A stretch of DNA of 64,000 nt. It comes from a bacterium. Its GTDB lineage: Bacteria > Patescibacteria > CPR2 > UBA1875 > JAJYID01. Below are positions 16,746 through 25,061 of the stretch, one piece after another. The notes below the pieces were generated by a model. It saw only the letters and a list, made by a program, of their open reading frames with translations, searched no databases and was not told the DNA's origin. The stretch covers positions 1 to 64,000 of the forward strand of contig JAUSJO010000003.1 of assembly GCA_030647205.1 (NCBI GenBank), read 5' to 3'. Position numbers and translations under genes: made by a program. Position 1 is the stretch's first letter; each line of letters begins with the position of its first letter.

Positions 16746-17331
16746 TGCTAGCCTCCTTTTGCCTTATCATTTCTCTGTTATTATCATTCTGAGTTTGCGA
16801 AGAATCTTGAGATCCTTCGTGCCTCAGGATGACATTACTAACTGACAGATACGTATTTGGGTCCTTTACAAACTTTTCTTTGCATCCTCTCGCGCAGAAG
16901 AAATAGTCTTCACCACCATGTTTGCAGTTATCTGCGGCCGTCTTTGCGCTTACCATCATTCCGCAGACCGGATCCTTGTACTCTTTCAGGTAATCTTCAA
17001 GCTTCATATCATCATCAATTAGTCCGGTTATATGCTTTGCCCCTTTAAATTTATTTTGCAAAACTTCACGGATTAAGTCGCTTGCCTTTAATATTTTAGA
17101 ATCGGTCAATGAATAGTAAATGTATGTTCCCTCGCGTCTCGTTTTTACGAGGTTATTTTCTCTAAGGACCATTAAATGCTGGGAAATATTTGCTTGGCGC
17201 ATATCAAGCATTTCCTCAAGCTCGCCGACAGTCAGCTCTTTTTCCCTAATCAAATGAACAATCTCCAGCCTTTTCGGGTTAGCGAGAACTTTAAAAACGT
17301 CCGCATGTAAATCAAAAATTGTTATACTCAT
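16738..17331 (-). CDS. ArsR-family metal-responsive repressor with YHS domain
   Basis: 197-residue transcriptional regulator. The winged helix (about 1-90) contains the ArsR recognition region MRQANISQHLMVLRENNLV. A YHS domain (about 110-155) follows with DPVCGMM and YFFCARGCKEKF cysteine motifs, likely to bind metal. The last 25 residues (VILRHEGSQDSSQTQNDN) are a translated REP-like palindrome, not protein of the family. AGGGGAG selects the ATG at 17331. A palindrome just upstream (17348-17367) is the likely autoregulatory operator. It heads the copper operon. Confidence 0.92.
   Translation of the reverse strand: MSITIFDLHADVFKVLANPKRLEIVHLIREKELTVGELEEMLDMRQANISQHLMVLRENNLVKTRREGTYIYYSLTDSKILKASDLIREVLQNKFKGAKHITGLIDDDMKLEDYLKEYKDPVCGMMVSAKTAADNCKHGGEDYFFCARGCKEKFVKDPNTYLSVSNVILRHEGSQDSSQTQNDNNREMIRQKEASIG
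16784..16834. repeat. REP-like palindrome inside the end of arsR
   Basis: TCATTCTGAG ... GATCCTTCGTGCCTCAGGATGACA, the same element as 23350-23399 in inverted orientation. It is translated as the C-terminal tail of the repressor. Confidence 0.75.
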
Positions 17332-17347
17332 CTCTTCTCCCCTAATA

Positions 17348-17367
17348 ATATTCAATATTCTGAATAT
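17348..17367. promoter_or_regulatory. Candidate ArsR operator
   Basis: Imperfect 20-bp dyad ATATTCA-N6-TGAATAT, about 17 bases before the arsR start. The spacing and AT-rich arms fit ArsR/SmtB-type operators. Confidence 0.65.
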
Positions 17368-17398
17368 ATTCTCTATTCAAGAGCGTGTCAAGGAGAAA

Positions 17399-17737
17399 TT
17401 ATCTTACAATAGTAGGTTTAAAGAATTGTTCTTGGAAATTTGTTTGATTTAGAATTTCTTCATCTGTAAGCCTTGTTCCTTTTGGCACAACAACTAGTTT
17501 GTCGTCATCATCATCTAGCCTGTGTACTATAGCGATTACCTCGCCGGTGAATTTATCGAGCGGTTTATCAACTCCTAAAACGTATGCGTCCAGCTCTTCT
17601 CCGTCGGGGGCTATCACGCCAGGAATATAGCCGTAGTTTACTTCATATTCAAAACCATGCTTGGGATGTTTTGACCCAAGCGGTCTGTCCATCACAACTT
17701 CAACTTCTTTACCTATATATTCTTTATATTCAGACAT
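17399..17737 (-). CDS. Short inorganic pyrophosphatase-like protein
   Basis: 112 residues with family I pyrophosphatase features: FEYEVNYGYIPG (28-39) and DGEELDAYVLG (45-55), which aligns with the metal-binding signature DxDPxD. Classical bacterial enzymes have about 170 residues or more, so this is a compact version that lacks the N-terminal strands and the C-terminal helix. Several acidic ligands are conserved, but an aspartate of the signature is glutamate. It may be a real mini-pyrophosphatase or a related hydrolase. Confidence 0.8.
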   Translation of the reverse strand: MSEYKEYIGKEVEVVMDRPLGSKHPKHGFEYEVNYGYIPGVIAPDGEELDAYVLGVDKPLDKFTGEVIAIVHRLDDDDDKLVVVPKGTRLTDEEILNQTNFQEQFFKPTIVR

Positions 17738-17763
17738 AAGATTTTACTTTAATGATATGAGCG

Positions 17764-18525
17764 CTAGACAGAAAATTCTGTCCCTAAGTTCACACCCTCT
17801 TTTATTAAGGATAATATAGCCCCGTCTTTTTTGCCATTTAGTATATTAGTGGTTATCCCGTTCTCCATTGCTTCCTCTGCTACCAAAATCTTTGAAAGCA
17901 TCCCTCCCTTACCGTTTTCGCTTTTTGTTTCGTTGACCATCGCCTTTATTTTGTCGTCAATTTTTTCGACCCGAGATATTAGGCTAGAACTCTCATCCGT
18001 TTTTGGGTCTGAAGAGTGAAGTCCGTCTACGTCTGTCAGTAGGATAAGCCTATCTGCATTTACTAGTTTGGCTAACTTTAATGCCAGCTGGTCGTTGTCG
18101 CTAAATCTTATCTCTTCATCTGCTACGGTATCATTTTCATTTATGATCGGAATAACCTTTTCTTTGAGCAGCTCCGCTATTGTTTCTTTTGCTTTTTGCT
18201 TGCTCTCGTTATCGGCTAGCTCTTTCCATGTGAGCAGTGCTTGTGCAACTAGTGTCGGATGAAATGCTTTAATCCAGGCTTCCATAAGATAACCTTGACC
18301 AATAGCCGCTAATGCTCTTTTTCTCGCCAATGAGTTTGGCCTGTTAGTTTCACCAATATGTTTTAAGCCGGAAGAAATCGCTCCTGAGGATACAACGAGA
18401 ATTTCATAACCATCATTGTGTAATTTCGAGACATCATTTGCCAGAGAGTTTATACGCTTATAGTTTAAGCCGTTGCTTGAGGTTATAGTGTCGCTGCCTA
18501 TTTTTATCACTAATCTTTTGTTCAT
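17764..18525 (-). CDS. proB: Glutamate 5-kinase
   Basis: Amino-acid kinase that phosphorylates glutamate in the first step of proline synthesis. 253 residues from the ATG at 18525 (MNKRLVIKIGSDT). The glycine-rich phosphate loop is VIKIGSD; VVSSGAISSG and INENDTV bind substrate; FSDNDQLALKLA and LLTDVDGL are family blocks. The C-terminal PUA domain of the E. coli enzyme is missing, as in many bacteria. proA and proC are not in this window. An upstream in-frame ATG exists but lies in poorly conserved sequence. Confidence 0.93.
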   Translation of the reverse strand: MNKRLVIKIGSDTITSSNGLNYKRINSLANDVSKLHNDGYEILVVSSGAISSGLKHIGETNRPNSLARKRALAAIGQGYLMEAWIKAFHPTLVAQALLTWKELADNESKQKAKETIAELLKEKVIPIINENDTVADEEIRFSDNDQLALKLAKLVNADRLILLTDVDGLHSSDPKTDESSSLISRVEKIDDKIKAMVNETKSENGKGGMLSKILVAEEAMENGITTNILNGKKDGAILSLIKEGVNLGTEFSV

Positions 18526-18612
18526 AATGCTAAATTTTACCTCAAAATAGCCAAAAAGAAAAGCGGACACTCTTGGTCCGCGGATGGGCCGGATCATCGA
18601 TGTCCGGCCCGC

Positions 18613-18948
18613 TTATACTCTTGGCTTGAGGGAATACTCCTGAAACACCTCGTTTAGTGTTTTAATAATAGTGCCCCATTCGGCATTACATTTTTTGATT
18701 ATAGTAATGCTTTTCTTCCGGAAGAATACGAACTCGACTTCTTCGGGCATGATCAGGTCGAACATAATGTTCCTCTCGACCAAATCAGTTTTAAGAAATG
18801 CACTATCGTCTTTCTGCGATACTATTTCATGAATGATCTCCCATGACCATTTACCCAGCATGTCGTGAAAATTGTTTTGAGTCATTACTTTAAGCCTGCA
18901 TTTATCCCTTGAGTAGCTATGGATTGCGGGATGTTCTAATGACAGCAT
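18613..18948 (-). CDS. Hypothetical 111-residue protein
   Basis: Not recognised. The start MLSLEHPAIHSYSRD is chosen because GAGGAGGTGA lies five bases before it. The protein is soluble, mixed alpha/beta in appearance, with a C-terminal helix (about 85-105). A promoter stands about 45 bases upstream. It is transcribed towards proB, with a small gap. Confidence 0.6.
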   Translation of the reverse strand: MLSLEHPAIHSYSRDKCRLKVMTQNNFHDMLGKWSWEIIHEIVSQKDDSAFLKTDLVERNIMFDLIMPEEVEFVFFRKKSITIIKKCNAEWGTIIKTLNEVFQEYSLKPRV

Positions 18949-18991
18949 TTGTCTCACCTCCTCACAGTACACTTGATTGCAAGAAGCTGTC

Positions 18992-19020
18992 ATTATAGCT
19001 CAGAAAGTAACTGATTACAA
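18992..19020 (-). promoter_or_regulatory. Sigma-70 promoter
   Basis: Minus strand TTGTAA and TATAAT, 17 bases apart, upstream of the 111-residue gene. Confidence 0.65.
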
Positions 19021-19039
19021 TATTTTCATCAAACGATTT

Positions 19040-19081
19040 AAACGGCCGTCCTAACTCTCTGGTTAGATTAACGGCCGTTTT
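19040..19081. terminator. Hairpin after the zinc-ribbon gene
   Basis: AAACGGCCGT ... ACGGCCGTTT with an inner CTAAC/GTTAG stem, seven bases past the stop at 19088. Confidence 0.6.
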
Positions 19082-19087
19082 AGAACA

Positions 19088-19276
19088 TTAGGGAGTATTG
19101 TTTTTTTGGCTTCCGGCATAGGATCCTACCCACGTAAGTGTGCTCATGTTAATTTCGGCCGTGCACCATCTACACTCTTTATGTTTCTTGTCCTTAATCT
19201 TGTTTTTACCCTTCTCGAAGTCCTCCTCAAAGAGAAACTTCTTGCAACTCGGACATATAGCATATCCAGATGGCAT
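19088..19276 (-). CDS. Small zinc-ribbon protein
   Basis: 62 residues. CPSCKKF (about 8-14) and CRWCTAE (about 36-42) form a likely four-cysteine zinc site. AAGGAGGGG precedes the chosen ATG (MPSGYAICPSC). No membrane segment. Proteins of this sort often bind nucleic acid or act as small regulators; nothing more specific can be said. Confidence 0.6.
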   Translation of the reverse strand: MPSGYAICPSCKKFLFEEDFEKGKNKIKDKKHKECRWCTAEINMSTLTWVGSYAGSQKNNTP

Positions 19277-19390
19277 TTTGCCCCTCCTTGATTTTTGAGG
19301 TAATTTGTATAAGTTTCCCCCGATGATTTTTACCATCAGGCAAATTTAAATATATCATCGCGGAAAGGTCTTTTCTTCGGTTTATATAAC

Positions 19391-19416
19391 AAAAAAAGGA
19401 CTCGGATATTTTCCGA
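19391..19416 (-). terminator. Intrinsic terminator of the small-membrane-protein operon
   Basis: Minus strand GGGCTCGG-AAAATA-TCCGAGTCC followed by seven T. The 150 bases between it and 19575 hold two or three more hairpins (GGGGG/CCCC, GACGG/CCGTC) and no gene. Confidence 0.7.
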
Positions 19417-19574
19417 GCCCTGTGGACCGAGGGGACTCCCATCATTCTGGGAACCCCCAATACTTTTTGCTCTTTATTGGACGGTCTAAAAACCGTCGGC
19501 AAGCTCCCCGTTTGTTGGAGGGACCTTTAGAAGCATCCTGATAAATAATATGGCAGTAGCAACCATTCCTTCTC

Positions 19575-19739
19575 CTAGTCTGTTTTCTGTGAGTCTTTAA
19601 TGCCGGGAGTAAACTTCCGTTTTCCTTTGCCCCATCCCTTCCCTCTTGGCTGAGGAGTTCCCCAGAAGTAGTCTCCGGTTAAGAACTCAATCACACGAAG
19701 AAGACCAAGGCCAATGGGGATCAAAAGTAACAGTGGCAT
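19575..19739 (-). CDS. Small 54-residue membrane protein
   Basis: Starts MPLLLLIPIGLGLLRVIEFL, one N-terminal hydrophobic helix, then a basic, Gly/Lys-rich tail (GKGWGKGKRK). AGGAGGAG two bases upstream gives the start. It follows a 59-codon membrane ORF by 17 bases in the same transcript. Function unknown. Confidence 0.6.
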   Translation of the reverse strand: MPLLLLIPIGLGLLRVIEFLTGDYFWGTPQPRGKGWGKGKRKFTPGIKDSQKTD

Positions 19740-19756
19740 CTCTCCTCCTAATCCAG

Positions 19757-19936
19757 TTAATCCAGGGATTTTATAGAAAAAGTTCCTCTGCTCTTCTTGC
19801 TTATCTCTCCTCTCGGAAACGGGCCATGTACGATATTGTACCCATACATAGCAACACAGCAAACTACACAGATTGCACCGAGTAGTATCTGTATTATTGT
19901 GGGCAGTGATGCAAAGAAAGTGGTAACACCATCCAT
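19757..19936 (-). CDS. Small 59-residue membrane protein
   Basis: Frame starting MDGVTTFFASLPTIIQILLG, with one membrane helix (about 13-31) containing four cysteines nearby (ICVVCCV), then a charged tail. AAAGGAGAAG precedes the ATG. It lies between the 54- and 30-residue ORFs, all downstream of one promoter. Confidence 0.55.
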   Translation of the reverse strand: MDGVTTFFASLPTIIQILLGAICVVCCVAMYGYNIVHGPFPRGEISKKSRGTFSIKSLD

Positions 19937-20001
19937 ACTCTTCTCCTTTTTTCTAGACTAATATGTGGATAATACAAGGGAAATGCTTTCCGGTACATTG
20001 C

Positions 20002-20094
20002 CTATCGGCAAAGCTCAAATGGTTCGTCGACTCCGTAATCTGCCGGGCAGATCATCAAAACGATTATTTTCATAGTATCAAAGAATTTTTTCAT
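20002..20094 (-). CDS. 30-residue micropeptide
   Basis: MKKFFDTMKIIVLMICPADY..., with GGGGGGTGAG seven bases upstream and a promoter 40 bases further up. It has a short hydrophobic helix. First ORF of the small-gene operon; it may be a leader peptide or a functional micropeptide. Confidence 0.4.
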   Translation of the reverse strand: MKKFFDTMKIIVLMICPADYGVDEPFELCR

Positions 20095-20133
20095 TTTCTC
20101 ACCCCCCGGTTTGTTAAAGGTACAACTTTTCAA

Positions 20134-20162
20134 ATTATATCAAGGAAAGTTGCTTGATTCAA
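20134..20162 (-). promoter_or_regulatory. Sigma-70 promoter of the small-gene operon
   Basis: Minus strand TTGAAT and TATAAT with a 17-base spacer. Confidence 0.7.
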
Positions 20163-20187
20163 GTTAGGATAAGCGTAATGAAGAGTT

Positions 20188-22872
20188 CTAAGAGTTTTTG
20201 CCGCAGCACTTCTTATATTTTTTACCGGAACCGCAAGGACAGGGGTCATTTCGGCCGACTTTAGTCTTTTTTAGAACAGTTTGGTTTTTTTCTGCTTGGC
20301 TGCCTGACTCTCTGCGCATTATAGACGCATTCTGAGATTTCTCTGGCGCGCCTGATTCTACGGCATTTTCTGCGGCTTTGGTTAATCTAGATTCTTGTTC
20401 TCTGGGTGCTTCGGCCGGTTGAATTCTTATTTTAAATATCATATTTACTATTTCGCTTCGTATGCCTGCTAAAAATTGCTGGAACATGCCATAAGATTCT
20501 TTTTTATACTCGACAAGCGGCTCCATTTGACCATAAGCTCTGAGTCCGATGCCTTCTCTCAAGCGGTCAATCGCATCAAGATGATCTATCCAAAGAGTGT
20601 CGATGATGTGGAGATAGACAGATCTTTCAATACTTCGCATTATTTCCGGTGTGAACTCTTTTTCCCGTGCTTCGTACTGTTTCTCCATGTATTTTACTGC
20701 CACTCCAATGATTTCTTCCGGAGTTTCTTTTTTGATGTTATCTTTGAATTTATTATCAGTGGGGACGATGGCATCAAACGTTTTAATAAAGTTATCATAG
20801 TCAAACTCTTCTGTTTGAGCATTGACGTTCTCTGTAACCAAAAACTCTGCTGATTGGCTTAAGTAGTCGAGTATCTCAGTTTTTACGTCATGATCGCCAA
20901 GTATCATTCGCCTTTTTCCGTAAACATATTCGCGTTGTTTATTCATCACATCATCATATTCAACTAAATGTTTTCTGATGTCGAAGTTATTGCCTTCCAC
21001 TTTTCTCTGGGCGCTTTCCAGGGATTTTGAAATCATGCCATGTTGGATAGGTTGGTCGTCGGGAAGTCCTAGTTTTTGCATGACAGAACCGATTCTTTCA
21101 GAACCGAATATCCTCATCAGGTCATCTTCAAGTGATACGTAGAACTGGGTAGATCCGGGGTCGCCTTGTCTTCCGCAACGTCCTCGGAGCTGATTGTCAA
21201 TACGTCTCGCTTCGTGTCTTTCACTGCCGATAACGTGAAGTCCGCCAAACTTTGTCACGCCATCACCAAGGACGATGTCAGTTCCACGACCAGCCATGTT
21301 TGTTGCAACCGTAACAGTACCTTTCTGACCGGCTTGAGATATAATGAGCGCTTCTTTTTCGTGGAATTTAGCGTTTAGAACACTATGCTTCACGCCATTT
21401 CTTTTTAGCATATCTGAAAGAAGCTCATTTCTTTCAATAGAAACAGTACCGATCAAAACCGGCTGGCCTTTTTCACTTCTTTCTTTCACGTCTTGGACAA
21501 TTGCTCTAAACTTTGCTAGCTCTGTTTTGTAAATAACATCGTTTAAGTCTTTTCTGACATTTGGCATGTTTGTTGGGATTATTAGAACATCAAGGCTATA
21601 AATTTTGTGGAACTCTTCAGCTTCAGTCTCAGCGGTACCGGTCATACCGGATAGTTTTGTATAAAGTCGGAAATAGTTTTGGAAAGATATTGTAGCGAGC
21701 GTCAGAGACTCTCTTTTTATCTCAACGCTTTCTTTGGCCTCTATCGCTTGATGCAGTCCTTCAGAATATCTTCGCCCGAGCATCAAACGGCCGGTGAACT
21801 CGTCAACTATTATCACTTCCCCGTCTTTGACTACGTAATCTCGGTCTTTTTTGAAAAGTGCCACAGCCTTTAAAGATTGCTCAATGTGGTGAACGGTTTC
21901 GATACCGCCTTCTTCATAAACATTGTTCATCCCGAGCATTCTCTCCATTTCGGCGATGCCCTCATCGGTCAGGCTGACGGCTTTTTGTTTTTCATCAATA
22001 ACATAATCTTTATCTTTTTTTAGTTTTTCGGCAAGTTCGGCAAACTGATAATATTTTCCGGTTGATTCCTCGGCTGGTGCGGAGATTATTAGCGGAGTTC
22101 TTGCCTCGTCTATCAAAATAGAGTCAACTTCATCAACAACTGCGAAGTTTAGACCGCGTTGCACCATCTGATCCAAAGACTGAACCATGTTGTCGCGTAG
22201 ATAATCGAACCCGAACTCATTGTTTGTTCCGTATGTTATGTCGGCAGCATATGCTTCCTTCCTCGTGACGGGTCGCATATGTTTGGTTTTTTCATCGAGT
22301 GCATTTTCATCCTCAAATTTTTCATCATAGAGAAATGCCTCGTCGTGGATGATGACGCCAACGCTCAGGCCCAGTCCGTTATAAACGGCGCCCATCCAAC
22401 CGGCATCACGTTTTGATAGGTAATCATTTACGGTGACAACGTGAACCCCGAGACCTGTTAGTGCATTTAGCGTAGCGGCAAGGGTTGCGACCAAGGTTTT
22501 TCCTTCACCGGTTTTCATCTCAGATATTTTTCCGGAGTGAAGAACATATCCGCCGATAAGCTGGACATCGAAGTGTCGCATCTTTAGTCTTCTTTTTGAC
22601 ACTTCGCGGACAAGCGCGAAAACTTCAGGTAGGTGTGGCTCTAGGATATCGTTAATTTTTTTATTTGCCGTTTTCTTCTCGGTATCTTCGGGGATTTCTT
22701 TTTCTATTTTCTTGGTGATTTTTTCACGGATTTCTTGAATCCGCGTTTTGATTTTGGCATCACTTAACTTTGACACACTTTCTTCAAGCGAGTTTACTTT
22801 TTCCACAACGGGCTGGATTTTCTTTATTTCTTTCTCATTCGGGTCACCGAATATTTTTTTTAAAATAGGCAT
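20188..22872 (-). CDS. secA: Preprotein translocase ATPase SecA
   Basis: Motor that pushes unfolded preproteins through SecYEG. 894 residues, near the usual length. Walker A is TGEGKT (121-126), the DEAD-like box is DEVD (247-250), the preprotein cross-linking domain follows, and motif VI is in GRCGRQGDPGS. The C-terminus has the SEC-C zinc motif CPCGSGKKYKKCCG for SecB or ribosome contact. It serves the many secreted proteins in this window. The start MPILKKIFGDPNEKE is typical. Confidence 0.98.
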   Translation of the reverse strand: MPILKKIFGDPNEKEIKKIQPVVEKVNSLEESVSKLSDAKIKTRIQEIREKITKKIEKEIPEDTEKKTANKKINDILEPHLPEVFALVREVSKRRLKMRHFDVQLIGGYVLHSGKISEMKTGEGKTLVATLAATLNALTGLGVHVVTVNDYLSKRDAGWMGAVYNGLGLSVGVIIHDEAFLYDEKFEDENALDEKTKHMRPVTRKEAYAADITYGTNNEFGFDYLRDNMVQSLDQMVQRGLNFAVVDEVDSILIDEARTPLIISAPAEESTGKYYQFAELAEKLKKDKDYVIDEKQKAVSLTDEGIAEMERMLGMNNVYEEGGIETVHHIEQSLKAVALFKKDRDYVVKDGEVIIVDEFTGRLMLGRRYSEGLHQAIEAKESVEIKRESLTLATISFQNYFRLYTKLSGMTGTAETEAEEFHKIYSLDVLIIPTNMPNVRKDLNDVIYKTELAKFRAIVQDVKERSEKGQPVLIGTVSIERNELLSDMLKRNGVKHSVLNAKFHEKEALIISQAGQKGTVTVATNMAGRGTDIVLGDGVTKFGGLHVIGSERHEARRIDNQLRGRCGRQGDPGSTQFYVSLEDDLMRIFGSERIGSVMQKLGLPDDQPIQHGMISKSLESAQRKVEGNNFDIRKHLVEYDDVMNKQREYVYGKRRMILGDHDVKTEILDYLSQSAEFLVTENVNAQTEEFDYDNFIKTFDAIVPTDNKFKDNIKKETPEEIIGVAVKYMEKQYEAREKEFTPEIMRSIERSVYLHIIDTLWIDHLDAIDRLREGIGLRAYGQMEPLVEYKKESYGMFQQFLAGIRSEIVNMIFKIRIQPAEAPREQESRLTKAAENAVESGAPEKSQNASIMRRESGSQAEKNQTVLKKTKVGRNDPCPCGSGKKYKKCCGKNS

Positions 22873-22896
22873 AAATTGTATTCAATTTCCTCTGTC

Positions 22897-22919
22897 ATTC
22901 TGAAACAAGATTTCAGAAT
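22897..22919. repeat. REP-like palindrome, ATTCTGAAA type
   Basis: ATTCTGAAA-N5-TTTCAGAAT between secA and hpf, a sequence variant of the neighbouring REP-like element. Confidence 0.65.
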
Positions 22920-22934
22920 CTATTTAAGTAATGC

Positions 22935-22962
22935 TGGATTCCGGATCGAGTCCGGAATGACA
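22935..22962. repeat. REP-like palindrome, ATTCCGGA type
   Basis: Second copy of the element at 182-208, with one loop change (TCGAG). Confidence 0.8.
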
Positions 22963-22970
22963 AAATATAA

Positions 22971-23324
22971 TTAACCGCGCCTGAACAGTCGTCTTACGGC
23001 ATCTTTGCTTTTTGACAGTCTGCTTTTCTTGCTAGATTTCTTTTTATTTTCTCTTAACTCTCTTGAGGCTTTTCTTTCCATCTCATCAATGGCGGCAAAA
23101 ACATTTTTGCCTTCACCTTTTACTGCAATATCTTTACCTGGGATTTTTACCAAAACCTTTGCTACGCCTGCTCTATCTTCTGTCTTGTTGTGGTCTTCTT
23201 CTAGTGCAAGGTCTACATGAAGAATATCTATTCCATATTTTGAAAACTTTGCCACCTTCTCCTCGGCGTATGATTTAACTTCTTTTGTTATAACTGTTTC
23301 AACTCCCCTGATATCGACTTGCAT
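22971..23324 (-). CDS. hpf: Ribosome hibernation factor, short form
   Basis: 117-residue HPF/RaiA-family protein that binds the decoding region of the 30S subunit and silences ribosomes under stress. The N-terminal beta-alpha-beta fold has YAEEKVAKFSKY and a conserved strand VHVDLALEEDHN-like block, followed by a basic tail (RENKKKSSKKSRLSK). The long-form dimerisation domain is absent. It lies just upstream of secA, an arrangement found in many bacteria. Confidence 0.93.
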   Translation of the reverse strand: MQVDIRGVETVITKEVKSYAEEKVAKFSKYGIDILHVDLALEEDHNKTEDRAGVAKVLVKIPGKDIAVKGEGKNVFAAIDEMERKASRELRENKKKSSKKSRLSKSKDAVRRLFRRG

Positions 23325-23349
23325 ATTTTACCATCCTTTCTTTATCGTT

Positions 23350-23399
23350 TGTCATCCTGAGGCACGAAGGATCTAGATTCTTCCTTTGTCAGAATGACG
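23350..23399. repeat. REP-like palindrome, CATCCTGAGGCACGAAGGATC type
   Basis: TCATCCTGAG ... CAGAATGAC between serS and hpf; same element as the one inside arsR (16784-16834). Confidence 0.7.
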
Positions 23400-23410
23400 G
23401 TAATTATGTA

Positions 23411-24733
23411 TTATTTCTTACGTTTAATTTCTTTAACCCCACCCATGTATTTCTGTAAAACTTCCGGTATCTTCACGCTGCCATCTTTCTGCTGGTAGTT
23501 TTCTAGAATTGCAATGAAGATCCTCGGTGACGGTAGGGCTGTATTGTTAAGCATGTATGCGTGTTTCTTTTTACCATCTTTGTCAGTATATTTCACATTT
23601 AAACGTCTTGCTTGCCAGTCAAAGAAAATGCTGGCAGAACCGGTCTCGCCCCAACGCTCAAGTCCCGGAAGCCAAGCTTCTAAGTCATACTGCCTATATT
23701 TCCCTGCGCTCAAGTCTCCGGTACAAATAATTATTTGTCTGCATGGGAGTCCAAGCTCTTCATGCATCTCTTTGGAAATATCAATCATTTCTTCTTGGAG
23801 TTTCTCAGAAAGCTTAACATCGGCAGGAGCAATCACAACTTGCTCTACCTTCATGAACTCATGTACTCTGTAGATTCCCTTTGTATCTTTTCCGTAACTG
23901 CCGATTTCACTGCGGTAGCACTGGCTATATCCACAGAGCTTAATGGGCAGCTGGTTTTCGTTTAGTGTTTCTCCTGAATAGTACGCAAGCAGTGATGGCT
24001 CGGCCGTACCAACCAAAAATTTCTTTTCTTTGCTTTTAGTCCCATCGGACTTTTTGTCTGGAGTTGCCACTTCGTATATTTCGTCTATTTCCGGGTTATA
24101 GTTAAGGCCTTTGAAATAACCGCTTCCAAAAAGAGCAAATTCTTTCACTAGTGTTGGTACGATCATTGGAGCGTAGCCCTTCTGGATCATTTTATCAATG
24201 GCGTACATCATAAAACCCATCATTAGAGAAACGCCTTCATTTTTCACGTAGTAACCGCGGTATCCGGCAACTTTAGCTCCCCTTTCCACGTCTAAGATAT
24301 CAAGATCACTGCCAATCTCAATATGTGTTTTTGGCTTGAAGTCAAACTGAGGAATATTCCCCCACTTGGCGATCTCTTTATTGTCCTTATCATTTTTGCC
24401 GATAGGAGTGTCATCAGAGGGAATAATTGGGACTAGTACCATAAGGGCGTCAAACTGCCGTTTTAACTCTTTATAGTTTTGTTCAGCTTTAAAAAGTTTT
24501 TCTTTTATGTCTTTTCCTGATTTGAGGACTTCGTCACGTTCTTTTGCAGATGCCTTTTGGATTTTTCCGTTTAACTTATTTTTTTCGGCTTGAAGTTCTT
24601 CTACTTGTTGGAGAGCTTCCACTCTTTTTTTATCAATCTCCAGCAGCTTATTGATATCAAGATCAATCCCTTTATTTTTGGCTGTTTCTAGGAGTTTTTC
24701 TTTATTTTCGCGGATGTATTTTATATCTAACAT
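23411..24733 (-). CDS. serS: Seryl-tRNA synthetase
   Basis: Class II synthetase charging tRNA-Ser, 440 residues from the ATG at 24733 (MLDIKYIRENKEKLLE), which matches the family N-terminus; an ATG 16 codons upstream is not conserved. The N-terminal coiled-coil arm (about 30-100) grips the tRNA long variable arm. Motif 2 lies in CGYSQCYRSEIGS and motif 3 in NNTALPSPRIFIAILE. It follows a short structured segment with a hairpin (24769-24794). Confidence 0.96.
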   Translation of the reverse strand: MLDIKYIRENKEKLLETAKNKGIDLDINKLLEIDKKRVEALQQVEELQAEKNKLNGKIQKASAKERDEVLKSGKDIKEKLFKAEQNYKELKRQFDALMVLVPIIPSDDTPIGKNDKDNKEIAKWGNIPQFDFKPKTHIEIGSDLDILDVERGAKVAGYRGYYVKNEGVSLMMGFMMYAIDKMIQKGYAPMIVPTLVKEFALFGSGYFKGLNYNPEIDEIYEVATPDKKSDGTKSKEKKFLVGTAEPSLLAYYSGETLNENQLPIKLCGYSQCYRSEIGSYGKDTKGIYRVHEFMKVEQVVIAPADVKLSEKLQEEMIDISKEMHEELGLPCRQIIICTGDLSAGKYRQYDLEAWLPGLERWGETGSASIFFDWQARRLNVKYTDKDGKKKHAYMLNNTALPSPRIFIAILENYQQKDGSVKIPEVLQKYMGGVKEIKRKK

Positions 24734-24768
24734 AGAAGAAATTATAGTATATTTAACCTGTAAATACA

Positions 24769-24794
24769 ATGAAGACGGCACTTGCGCCGTCTTC
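24769..24794. terminator. Hairpin upstream of serS
   Basis: GAAGACGGC-ACTTGC-GCCGTCTTC, perfect 9-bp stem. It ends a structured 130-base stretch (24770-24905) with GTCCC/GGGAC and AGGCT/AGCCT pairings and no ORF; possible serS leader or short RNA. Confidence 0.55.
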
Positions 24795-25002
24795 TTGCCT
24801 CGAGAGATGATTGCTAGGAAGCCTTGTTGTAGGCTCCCTTGAACCCCAGACTCGCCCTCCAGGGACGTTGGGACGTGTACCCTCTCCTTGCTGGAGTCAA
24901 GTCTAATATAGGCTTAATCCGCTAAAATTTCATTGGCTAAAATACCTAACAAAAACGCTTAATTTTTGGCAATTTATAGTTGATTTTATATAGAAAAAAG
25001 TA

Positions 25003-25027
25003 AGGGGCGGCTCTTAAAGAGCCGCCC
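25003..25027 (-). terminator. Intrinsic terminator of the 81-residue membrane protein gene
   Basis: Minus strand GGGCGGCTC-TTTAA-GAGCCGCCC followed by a T-rich tail. Confidence 0.75.
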
Positions 25028-25061
25028 GATGTCGGGTTCCCTACCTGCACGGAGGGAATCT

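Noticed and set aside
19227..19502. 91-codon minus-strand frame upstream of the zinc-ribbon gene
   Set aside because: It crosses the terminator at 19391-19416 and overlaps the well-supported zinc-ribbon gene in another frame.
24770..24905. T-box leader or SRP RNA upstream of serS
   Set aside because: AGAGGGTACACG recalls a T-box but the GGNACC core and a specifier loop are missing; the GGAAG-AGC loop of SRP RNA is also absent.
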